A DNA stretch of 64,000 nt, taken from the NCBI RefSeq assembly GCF_910592395.1, contig NC_088308.1, positions 21,219,501 to 21,283,500 of the forward strand. Direction: 5' to 3'. A model generated the notes under the pieces. That model was not told the origin of the DNA. It searched no databases and worked only from the letters and a program-made list of their open reading frames with translations. Shown here piece after piece: positions 13,001-22,914 of the stretch. Source of the DNA: Lineus longissimus (Eukaryota > Nemertea > Pilidiophora > Heteronemertea > Lineidae). Position 1 is the stretch's first letter; every line of letters starts with the position of its first letter. Made by a program: the position numbers and the translations under genes.

Positions 13001-16000
13001 TTAACAACGGTAATTACGAAGAATTAAATAGTTCTTCGGCTCGTAGTATGTTTCGTGTACAGATCGCAAAGCGTATGCAAGCGTACGCGTTATATTGTCA
13101 CTTTTCACACTCCATAACAGTTTTAAAAATCCAACTTACCGTGTCAGGTCTTGCTTATTATCGATATATGCTATTAAAGGCATTTCAAATTTTTTAACAA
13201 CTGTAAGTACGGAGAATCAAATACTTTTCGACTCAGTATCGGATCACATTATAAACAGCCCGAACACCAGCTCACGGCATACACGAATCCACGAGCTATG
13301 CGGAGTTGTTCGGCTGGTAGTATGTTTCGTGTACAGATCGCCAAGCGTACGCATTAAGCAATCGTCGATCTGCACATAGTGCACTCCACGATGTTTTTAG
13401 ATGCCCCTGTAACGTGTCAGGTATTGGTCATGACCGATGTATTCTATTAAAGGCGTTTAAATATTGTTAACAACTGGAACTACGAAGAATTAAATAGTTG
13501 TTCGGCTGGTAGTATGTTTCGTGTACAGATCGCAAAACGTATGCAGGCGTACGCGTTAAGTTATCGTCACTTTACACACTACATGATAGTTTTAAAAATC
13601 CAACTTAACGTGTCAGGTCTTGTTGACGATCGATGTATTCTGTTAAAGGCATTTAACTATTTTTAATAACTGTAACTACGAAGAATTAAATAGTTTTTCG
13701 GCTGGTAGTATGTTTCGTGTACAGATCGCAAGGCGTACGCATTAAGTTATCGTCAATTTACACACTACATGATTTTTTAAAATGTCCAACCTAACGTGTC
13801 AGGTCTTACTGATGATCGATATATTCTATTAAAGGCATTTCAATTTTTTTAACAACTGTAAGTACGAGAATAAAATACTTTTCGTCTAAGTATCGGATCA
13901 CATTATAAACAGTCCGAACACCAGCTCACGGCATACACGAATCCACGAGCCATGCAGAGTTGTTCGGCTGGTGTTTCGTGTACAGGTCGCCAAGCGTACG
14001 CGTTAAGCAATCGTCGATCTACACGATAGTACACTCCACGATTTTTTTAGATGTTCCCTGTAACGTGTCAGGTATCGGTCATGACCGATGTATTCTAACG
14101 TATAAATATATAATCTTACACAGCCACGCATGTACATCTTGACCCCCCCCCCCCCCATGTTTCGGATCCTCTTCGACGACCCGGACTCCCCTACACCAAC
14201 GAAGGTATGATGGGAGGTTACGGACGGAGGACCTCTGATGGTTCAGAATGAGAGCCATGTACATGTAGTTGCAGATAGTAATTCTGTTACAACACCAGTT
14301 CATTTTTAATTAGACGTCGATTCGAAATGCACTCACCTTCAGCATCTGAATGACTGATCAGACACGACGCAGTCCCTGCGAAAACCACGACCTGAAATAA
14401 TTCAATAGTGACCATGAGCAAGGATGGAAATGAACCATTTTAATCTCTGTGTTGAGGAAAGTCAGTCATCGGCACGTCAACATAAAAATACAAAGAGGAA
14501 GAAGAAGACGAAGAAGAAGAGGCCAATTACAGTCCTGATTCGTCAGGAAATTTATCGATCGGTCCTTCTACATTGTATGGTGATTCTATAGACGAAAGGG
14601 GGAATCAAGAACGGACTAAGCAATTTGTAAACATGTATTGCTAGCAAGTTCGAAAGTAGGTCACAATCCCTACAGTTCATATTCACATGTCGTCGTTGTT
14701 GAAATGTCCGCCTATCGGCATCGCCGCATGTTGAATGAACTGCAGTGATCACAAACAATAAGTGTCAATTTTGTATATCAACCTACCTACCACACCCGCC
14801 CCGAATTGTACGAGCAATTAACTCCCAACTAATAGCCATATGAAAAAAAAATTACAATACATTGTACTATATTCGACTAGCGATGGGAAGGGATAATTTC
14901 ACTAATGAGTCATTTAGATTGAATCTTTGACACACTCTGAACAAAATAAACCATCCCCGCCACAGTAAACTGTATTTCACATTTCGAATGCACATAAAAA
15001 GATATACATGTACGTGTATTTGTAGTACAAAATGTATAAGGCCGAAAGTTTTTTAGAAAAATGCATGATGACATTCCAGTATTGAACACTCAGTATTCTG
15101 GCACCACTTCTCGAAGGTTGACAAACCATTTCAAAACACTTTCGGGTCTTGACATAAGAGCCCCTAACGCGAATGGAACTTTTGTGATCATCGAATACGG
15201 TAGTTTTTCTAGGTGCGGTCGATCACGGCCCCCACCTTGAGGTACCGGCGGAGACCGACCATACGCAGCTGTATTAACTACGTGTACACAGGTTAACTGA
15301 TGTCATTGGTCAGTACATGTATTTACATGTAAGTTAAACTTAGTAGAAACTGGCTCTATCGCCAGCAAGCATATCAAATTTAGTAAAAACAGAAAATTGG
15401 TCTCCCGTCAGCAATCGACAAACAAGGGAATACAAAGAAACAACCTGACTGACAGTGGTCTGCTGAGCCAGTACAAAACCTTGCCTTGGCCCTGAGCTGG
15501 CAACAACGACAAGAAGGTTCGTGTGGGTGCATCCCGCTGAAATAGCAGCAGTGTGCCGAAGGGAATGATCCATCGCAAACATCCGGAGAAGGCGTTTTGT
15601 CATTTGTGGATCAGCATGCTGCGGTAGGTGTTTCAGCAGGTGGATGCGCCACGTATAAATCAAACACGTAAAGCGTTGCCTATCATGTCTTTCACCAAGT
15701 TGCACCGGAAAAAGATTATCAAGTGACACTAGTCACCTCGATGAACTGTTCGGCGATAACACGATTTTTGGCAGTTTGACCGTGATCTGACGTCTGTTTG
15801 ATGCTATTTACCATAATTCACCTCATTTATTGATCCTCGACGACCGTTTTATTACAATTCAAGTGATTATTTTTGAGGCGACCTTAATCTGACATCACTT
15901 TTAGGTTGTTACTTAATACTGTTATGGCCTTCCAATAGCAAAACAACACGATTGCTTTATCACTTTCATTAATTAGGAACTACAAACTGAAATTCTTTAA

Positions 16001-18012
16001 ATGATATAAGTTTATGATGTGGGTGTCAAAATTGCGTAAATGCTCAGGTGGTGTCCATCGGCTACGCTCACCCCAGCCTTCGACGGTACGACATTCCGTC
16101 ATGGCGCGAAATTTCTCCGTACATTTTAACATACCGAATTTCATTCACGGTGGATTTAAACCCGTTTTTTTCTGGAGACAGAGGCATGAAATTTTCACAG
16201 ATGAATAAATGATACACAAACTAAATGATTGGAGAAAAAAATCCCTTCGTCTTCATAAACGAGTGGTCTTGTAATACATTACCTACATTTCAAGCAGTGC
16301 AAGTCCCTGTCGGACGGGAAATAACGTGACGTTGCCGAAAATCACCACCTGCATATTATTACTTGGACAACTTTCAAATAAGTTGAACTATCAGTGATCA
16401 GGCCTATGATTTTTGTATGCAAGTCATAGGCCTGATAATTGACGTCTTAGAAATGATTTCACGGTATGTTGTATTTTGTATGTTGTATGTTGTCAAGTGG
16501 AAAAAGATCGTAACACGTACACGATGTACAAGCTATAGAGCACAAACTTGGTTCATCCAAGGAAGACGTTACCTAGTTATCACTATTTGTGTTCCTGATT
16601 CAGTTAATCAGAATGCTATTTTTGTAGAAGTTTCAGTGCACTTGGCAACCCTCTTTAATGCCAGGGATATTTTTATCTAAATCACTCTCTGTTGTATACA
16701 TAAAAACACAACCCAGTATTTATTTCCCATTATAGCTAACATCAAGGTAGCATTAATTAGAGTAATCTTTGAACAGCAGCTGTATTAGAGTAAAGGAAAT
16801 ATTGTTTCAAACAGGCATTAGTCTTGGAAGTCGTTACTTTTGCCACATGTACATATGACTACAGGGAAAACAGATGAAATTTCAATCGCCCAATTTCTTT
16901 GCAAATGACATCAAATTGCTTAAGTTGCTTATTCCGCGCGCTATGACCTCAAAGTTCTCCTTATAAATTTATTCTGAATTTAAATTGTGTTTCATGGATG
17001 TTGCTTCGAAAATTCGAATAATGACAGGAAATATCTCAAGTTACCAAAAGTTACCGTCATTCAATCAATTGAGTTATACAGCGGTGAACTTCCCCGTGAA
17101 CTTTATCCTGTCACGGATATGGACGTATCCTGAGATTCAGGGTCTTGATACTCTTACATCTTATACAAAATAAAATATCGAGAGGCGGAGTATACTGAAA
17201 ATCACTGGGGCCATGGATGGTTTACCATGTGAAAGAAATGCAATGACATCAGGCCTTTTGAATAGAATCCGAGAAAATGCAAGTAGGCCTGTACTTCCTT
17301 GATCACTCACAACGGTGCTTATGTGTCTGAATTTTTCTTGTCGAACATGATAAGGCGTTCTCTTTCACTGACACGACATGAAGCCTGACGGAATGATAAA
17401 GATCTTTGCAAGATTATTTTTGGTGACTGACAACATGACGTTCGAGTCGACTCGTTCAGATCAGAATTTTTTTAACACATTTAGATTTTGGTTAATGTGG
17501 TACAAATCTACGTATGTTAATTTCTGTATATACGTTCGAAATATTATTACCTTTTGGTGAAAAGGCAAACTGAACTGTACCGATAAGATCCCTTTGACTA
17601 CACCGACATTTCTGAATAGATGGTATCGATGAAATGGCTCTATCAGAACAAAAGTGCAAGGACCTCGTGTTCAAAGGTGGCCGCCCTACCCATTTTCACA
17701 TGTATCTTCTGCCAACTGATAACGTATCTCATGGCCTTATGATATATCAGACGATATTTATTGCCATCTGGGTTAACTGGTTTCCCACAACAGAGCACGA
17801 AATCGGTTGAACACACATGAAGCCAATGAGGGAAATCTCTTAGATAATATCGTAATCGCCCTTGTCAAACTTGCGAAAGTTACATTAGCCCCAAATAACT
17901 GCTGGTCTACGTATATCAAATAACTGCTTGCAACAGTGATCTGCTGATGTCCTGTCAAGATATGAAATATTTAATAAACAATACTATTACTTACCATCCA
18001 AATCCTCAACAT
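4094..18012 (-). CDS. ADAMTS-like secreted zinc metalloprotease (main body, 16 exons)
   Basis: Predicted secreted reprolysin-family protease acting on extracellular matrix. Exons on the minus strand: 17995-18012, 14337-14391, 12047-12184, 11707-11834, 11129-11288, 10665-10867, 10034-10123, 9567-9685, 9203-9234, 7953-8103, 7529-7657, 6883-7144, 6260-6377, 5768-5892, 4950-5166, 4094-4227. All junctions are GT-AG and phase-consistent, giving 693 codons. Exons 1 and 2 together form a signal peptide (MLRIWMVVVFAGTASCLI). A propeptide with Cys follows, then furin-type sites RRRR (139-142) and RVRR (159-162), and the metalloprotease domain (about 196-405) with HELAHTLGMAD (H360, E361, H364, D370) and a candidate Met-turn M386. 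A TSP1 module (446-496), the Cys-rich module with DKCGVCGG, and the start of a spacer complete the order. Odd: the third zinc ligand is Asp, not His, and only 27 residues separate CLD (414-416) from TSP1, so the disintegrin-like module is absent. The family assignment is firm; activity is inferred. Confidence 0.85.
4665..4901. repeat. Hairpin-chain repeat, copy 1 (intron of ADAMTS-like gene)
   Basis: The segment 4721-4901 (181 bp) matches 46131-46311 with only about two mismatches (by eye). It is built of facing copies of a GCCAAACAGG / CCTGTTTGGC word, separated by short T-rich loops, forming a chain of small hairpins. Here it continues leftward to about 4665 with more copies of the same word. 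It lies just beyond the donor site at 4950, so it does not interrupt the exon. Confidence 0.85.
8772..9178. repeat. Three tandem copies of a ~135-bp unit
   Basis: Units start at TTCCCAGTCT near 8772, 8921 and 9056. The last two are 135 bp apart and the first carries about 14 extra bases. Each contains CTCTCGCAATTGCTATC and CAAGGATTATCGACT. The array sits in the intron between the 32-bp exon (9203-9234) and the zinc-site exon (7953-8103) of the ADAMTS-like gene and creates a misleading long plus-strand open frame. Confidence 0.85.
12380..14105. repeat. ~200-bp satellite with higher-order organisation
   Basis: The word GTACAGATCGC recurs at 12456, 12652, 12863, 13057, 13331, 13522 and 13719, with a variant at 13980. 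Spacings are about 191-274 bp. Two unit types occur: type A has ACGAAGAATTAAATAG before the core, and type B has CATACACGAATCCACGAGC. The order is A A B A B A A B, so an A-A-B block appears twice. The array fills most of the intron between ADAMTS-like exons 2 and 3. Confidence 0.85.
14392..17994. other. First intron of the ADAMTS-like gene: no supported gene
   Basis: Apart from the small hairpin at 16396-16435 and the dispersed-repeat copy at 17109-17208, I see nothing supported. A 129-codon minus-strand open frame at 15340-15729 has no recognisable domain and no convincing splice context. Confidence 0.6.
16396..16435. repeat. Small perfect hairpin
   Basis: ATCAGGCCTATGA is followed after a short T-rich loop by TCATAGGCCTGAT, its perfect reverse complement. 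It could be a fold-back relic in the first ADAMTS-like intron. Confidence 0.6.
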
Positions 18013-21000
18013 CGTACACGGTCCACTACTTTTCGAACTTGTCCAAAGTCAAGTATGTAGGTCTTTAGTTCGCTCAGCTCTCAACTCGAAATTTGATATT
18101 TACTAATAGTAAGCACGTTGATCCATGCATTTACTATTACTTACATGTACAAAATATTGCAATCAGCCAAATTGAGGACAAGTAGGGCTTGAGTGTTCAT
18201 CAGAAAGAATGGACAAATTGATATAATGGCTATCATTATTTGTATCATTCACGTGGCTTGAAATCACGAAAGCGAGGTTTATTGTCAATTGATTGATAGG
18301 TGAAGGAAGATATTTGTGGTGCTTGGTTGTTAAAAGCACCTGCTGGTCTGCCATCTACATTGTAAAGAAATGACTAACTAAATTGACATGCAACAGATTT
18401 TTATTCTTTGTAGCTTTAAAAGCCTTAAATCTTTACGTCCAATTATATTTTACTTGTAAGTTCCAGTCAACTAAAAAATGTACGTTTATAGAGAAAAAAC
18501 ATAGCCATATTGATGGCTCCTATTCTATACATAAGTAGTTTTCATCAACAAATTGCACAAAAAAAGGAAAACTTCAAATTCTGACTGAATTATTATGCTA
18601 TTCCGCTATTCCGATGTTGACTTCGATTTGTCCTGAGTCAACCTTTGCCGATGAAACTTCTTGATGTTTCATGCCCAAGAGACCCACCTGCTCTTGTGGT
18701 GGGTATGGTGGAAGCAAGATAAACACATTGTTTGTCCAACGAATTCCTATTATTGTTTACACGCCTGTAACCCTATGCTTACATCGTGAAAGATTCCCTA
18801 GAGATATCGGCAGTTTGACGTCGCTTCCGTCGTCTTCTCGACGTAATCTCCAGAGGGTAACGTACATGTACATATTCTTGTGGCTGAAGCAAGGTGTATT
18901 GGATTCCTGTTATATATTGTTTACACGGATGTGTCTCTGTTTATATCGAGCAAACACTCTACAGATTCCTGAAGAAATGGGAGGGTCATCACCTTTCAGT
19001 GACACGGCGGCTAAAAGTATCGGTTTGCCTAAGAATAAAAGGTGCTTAATACCTGGAGAGGAAAATACGACACAAAAGAAACATACAAAAGCTTTGTTCA
19101 TCTTGAGGGGCGTAAGGCCCGTATTTATTACTTTTATCCGATAGTAACCCTGCAACACTTTATTGAGAGGGCCTTGTTTCTATTGTGTTGCAAAGGTAAA
19201 CCAATACCTTTACCCACCGTGAGTGAGTTCATATCCTTAACCAGAAGCATATTTGGCATTTGGCAATAATTTGTTGATGTCAACATAAAACTATATTATT
19301 CGCTAGTGTCTTTATCAAAGAAATCATGCAATAAATTTGATTGCTATGAGATTCTATCGTCTACCTCTTACAGGGTGTCTCAAAAACAAGACAAACCCAT
19401 TTGGTATAAGGGGTGCTATTATAGGTGGTCAGGAAGAATTCGTGTGACGAGGCAAAGAAAACAGGAAAAATCAATCCTTTAGCATGTTTAGCCCCTCACG
19501 TTAAATTGGCTGGTAAAACTTTCGGGAAATAAACGTGCTGTGATTGAGAGAAAGAAAAATTATGATATTTATATCTTATTTTCATCTGCGTTTGTTGTTT
19601 ACCATGTTATTCATATGAATGGTTCCGAATTTGATATCATTGTGTGCATGCCACCTTCTGTATCTAAATATAGTTTTGTTATATCAAAGAACGAGCAAAT
19701 CACACAAACATTGTCAATATGTTGTTCCTGTATTTCACAAATAAGGCCACATAGGTCGTTTGTATTTCTAGTAAGTCTTTGTTTTGGGCAATAATATTTC
19801 TAAAAATAAATTAGGTCCCGGTTCTTCATTGTTAGTATTACACCTCTCCTTGAAAGAAAGTGTAGGCATATTTTTGACAATGTAAAACAATTAACTGAGA
19901 ACAAAACCAGACTTAATTCAATACGTATTTTTTTGGGAAATTTAGGAATTCATTGAGTTGCTATATTCGAAAATGTCAGCCGTTTCGAAAATTACATCTT
20001 GTTGATTGGTAAAATACAGAGTGCATCAATAAATATGACACACTTTAAAATTGTTGATTGCATTTGTTCATGTTACCAATTTACATTACATGTAAATTAC
20101 CAGCTGTCTGCGGCTAAAAAGTCAGTCACCAATGGCTATTTTTAGGCGAGCTGTCGTGGTTTACAAGATGGCGGTGGAAGGGGACTTCCGCAGGATTTGG
20201 GCTAAAATTTACGTGTAGAAAAATAAAGAGACGTGTTTTTCTCAAATTTTCTTAAGATGGAAATTTTCAATCAACTCGTTGTAAAAAGTAACAGCGGGAG
20301 GGATTTCCGAGAGACGTGAGGGGACACGTTGATTTTATTTTCTGCATGGTAATGCAAGCCCAAATCCTTCGCAAGTCCCGTTTCACGCCGTTTTTCTGCA
20401 TGTAAGCAGCCACTGTTCGCTTCGTGGAAATGCTCACTAGGTGACAGACTTTGCAGGCTTGTCTAGTTAGATGGTACCAGTCAGATGGTGTTGTTACATA
20501 TATATGGGTCAAGATTTGCCAAGCATCCAAAAATTGACAAAACACAGCCATTTTTTGATATGTAATTTTTATTGACGCACTCTGTAGTTTTGCACTGTGA
20601 CCTTTCCAAAATTAGTAACAACATTGTCTGTAACAACTTCGACAGTCTGATCAAGAATATCGTTTTCCCTTTGTTTTTTCTCACGACATTTAGCCTTTAA
20701 GGAAAAATAACGGTAGTACTGCCTTGGGAAATGAAGTAGCAGTATTCTGAAATGTCAGTAGCTTTTTATAGAAATCACTGTTGACTGGCAATTGTTTTAA
20801 GATATAATGTGCCGAGATATTGCCAAAATATTTTGCTTAGTGTCATTGCCAAAATTAGTAACATAGTTGTTCGCATCTTCGTAGGTCGACCTGCGGTCCA
20901 CAGCAATGCAGAAACAATTCTAAAATTGGAATTTACATTGTCTGCAGCTTCGTAAGTCAACCTTCAACACACAAAATAAATTATCAAAATATCACAACCT

Positions 21001-21640
21001 TTATTGATTTTGATTTTTATCTTCAAGTGAATCAAGGCTTGTATCGATTTGCGCATCTGAACCAATCTAAATTTGTCACCAGAAGATATTTGTGACGCTT
21101 ATAGCAACTTCTGATCGATTGTTACTATAAATATTATATAGGAGATAGTCATCAAGCGTGATATAGCATGCCCTTCGGTATAAATCCCTCATAAAGCAGA
21201 TAAGCTTGCAGTGACAAATGTCAAATACTTATGTTTCACCAATCTAAGACATGCTAATTAATACTAACGGAATCGAAGCAAAAGCCAGCCGGAAAGTGAC
21301 GTCACCACTGAAGCGAGAATACATGCACATGTGTTATAGAATACTGAAATCTATAGTGTCTGTCCATGATGTTACCAACCCGTTGTTTATCCAAACCAGG
21401 CATGTTTAAATACATCTACTGACCATGCGCATATTACATGCATCTAGGATGCACTGAACTTTCAGAACCGGTCTTAGATAGGTGAGACGAGAGTATAACA
21501 GGTTAGTTTCGTCAGTAGCCGCTAGGATTCATAAAGGATATCCCCATAACCTCCTGGGCGTGTAGTTCTGTGTGTGTCAACTTACATGATTCATATCATG
21601 ATATTGATCGATGTCTTTTTGCCTCTCCACACGCTGTAGA
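18013..21640. other. Intergenic region
   Basis: Upstream of the ADAMTS-like start codon and upstream of the SBK-type kinase. It contains the mariner-like relic at 20017-20584 and a single mariner-type end at 19372 (CAGGGTGTCTCAAAAAC). I see no other gene. The open frame at 18671-19144 shows no domain. Confidence 0.6.
20017..20584. mobile_element. Tc1/mariner-like relic (568 bp) with TIRs
   Basis: The left end reads CAGAGTGCATCAATAAA and the right end, reversed, reads CAGAGTGCGTCAATAAA. Both are flanked by TA, the mariner target duplication. The interior has a minus-strand open stretch with a TVAAYMQKNGVKRDL segment that may be a decayed helix-turn-helix. It is too short for a working transposase, so it is a MITE or a deletion relic. 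Confidence 0.7.
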
Positions 21641-21652
21641 GGGAATCCTTTG

Positions 21653-21660
21653 TGACGTCA
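21653..21660. promoter_or_regulatory. Palindromic CRE (TGACGTCA)
   Basis: A perfect 8-bp cAMP-response element about 50 bp upstream of the TATA-like box of the SBK-type kinase gene. CREs bind CREB/ATF factors; function here is inferred from position. Confidence 0.6.
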
Positions 21661-21677
21661 GTCCTGATGCTGCCACG

Positions 21678-21687
21678 CTAAAAATAG
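21678..21687 (+). promoter_or_regulatory. MEF2-like site CTAAAAATAG
   Basis: An exact match to the YTAWWWWTAR consensus for MEF2, lying between the CRE and the TATA-like box. It would fit expression in muscle or nerve, but that is inference. Confidence 0.5.
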
Positions 21688-21708
21688 AACCGGCGTGTCA
21701 TCAGCTAG

Positions 21709-21715
21709 ATAAATA
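21709..21715 (+). promoter_or_regulatory. TATA-like box ATAAATA
   Basis: ATAAATA about 150 bp before the kinase start codon. With the CRE and MEF2-like sites above it, this forms a compact core promoter, predicting transcription from about 21740. Confidence 0.5.
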
Positions 21716-21864
21716 GTGCGGCGGCTTAGAGGAGCTTCAGTTGCTTTAGCAGAAACCACGATACTACAACGACAGAGTGAGCGATCTTAAACGATATAAC
21801 ATCTTCATAGTGTTCTCACCATCACTTGCTGTTTATCAAGAAGTTTACAGGATACGTTTTCAAG

Positions 21865-22914
21865 ATGTCGGTGACATCGAGTGCTTTTTCTTCGCCAAGG
21901 AGCAGTACGTCTGAAAACTTGCTTCATCTCGAACTTGACGAACATTACGATATTCTGAAGGACTTGGGCAGTGGAACGTACGGAAAGGTGGTCTTAGCCG
22001 AATGCAAGGACACGCAGACCAAAGTCGCTTTAAAACTCATAGCAAAATCCGGTACGAAATTCATTGACTTTCAACGTGAGTTCTTCTACACGTACTACCT
22101 GTCACCTCACAGGTCAATCGTGAACACTTTCGATGTTTCCTTCGAGACAGCTGATCACTTTGTGTTCGCACAGGAATACGCGCCACTTGGGGATCTTTTT
22201 GACATTATCACACCCATGGTTGGACTTTCTGAATACATTGCCAAAAACGTTATGCGACAAGTCGCATCAGCATTGGAATTTATGCACAGCAAAAGTCTGG
22301 TTCATAGAGATATCAAGCCCGAAAACATTCTTATCTTCGAAAAGGACTGCAGCAGAATTAAAATTGTTGACTTTGGTATGACCCGAAAAGTTGGTACAAT
22401 GGTCAGAAAAACGAACCAGAGTATTCCATATTCGCCGCCCGAGGTTTGTGAGGCTGTGCGGAACGAGAACTACAGTGTTGAGTGCAGTGCAGATGTTTGG
22501 GGTGCAGCAGTGCTTCTCTTCTGTATGGTCACGGGCAACTTCCCTTGGGAAAATGCCAATATCGGTGATGCTTACTACAACGAATTCAGCTTGTGGCAGC
22601 GTCGCAAGACGCTGAGAATACCGTCCCAGTGGCGACAGTTTTCGCCGAGGCTCATGCGCCTGTTCCGGAAAATGCTCGAACAAAAACCAGAGAAGCGGTG
22701 CGGAATAAAGGAGGTCAACAAGTACATGGACGACATGTGGACGGTGAGAAGTAAGGTCAGAAGCCGTGGTGCAAGCGAGGATGGCTTGGCATGTAACATG
22801 GACGATGGACAGTTAGACGCATTGACGGACATGTTAAAAAAATACGGAATCGATACGAAAATTAACAAACAGTTCAGGAAAAAACGAGTGTGTGACTGGG
22901 TTATGTCAACGTGA
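21865..22914 (+). CDS. SBK1: SBK1-type serine/threonine protein kinase
   Basis: A single-exon, 349-residue protein kinase, cytosolic with no signal peptide. Motifs in order: glycine loop GSGTYGKV (35-42), VALK lysine K57, Glu72 in REFF, catalytic loop HRDIKPEN (147-154), DFG (169-171), then IPYSPPEVCEA in place of the usual APE (187-197), and VWGAAVLLFCMVTGNFPW (211-228). The IPY.PPEVC segment, the REF..YYLS region and the W/F-rich lobe after GNFPW match SBK (SH3-binding-domain kinase) proteins, a small family expressed in brain and muscle in vertebrates. The frame opens further upstream with no ATG; the first ATG (21865) has the context TTTCAAGATGT. The C-terminus (about 292-349) is basic and not conserved. 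Intronless structure, unlike all its neighbours, hints at an old retrocopy or intron loss. The DFG and HRD residues are intact, so activity is expected. Confidence 0.9.
   Translation: MSVTSSAFSSPRSSTSENLLHLELDEHYDILKDLGSGTYGKVVLAECKDTQTKVALKLIAKSGTKFIDFQREFFYTYYLSPHRSIVNTFDVSFETADHFVFAQEYAPLGDLFDIITPMVGLSEYIAKNVMRQVASALEFMHSKSLVHRDIKPENILIFEKDCSRIKIVDFGMTRKVGTMVRKTNQSIPYSPPEVCEAVRNENYSVECSADVWGAAVLLFCMVTGNFPWENANIGDAYYNEFSLWQRRKTLRIPSQWRQFSPRLMRLFRKMLEQKPEKRCGIKEVNKYMDDMWTVRSKVRSRGASEDGLACNMDDGQLDALTDMLKKYGIDTKINKQFRKKRVCDWVMST

Noticed and set aside
15340-15729. 129-codon minus-strand open frame
   Set aside because: No domain, no splice support, and it lies in the first intron of the same-strand protease gene.
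21826-21864. Upstream extension of the kinase frame (13 extra codons)
   Set aside because: The extension has no ATG. The first ATG is at 21865.
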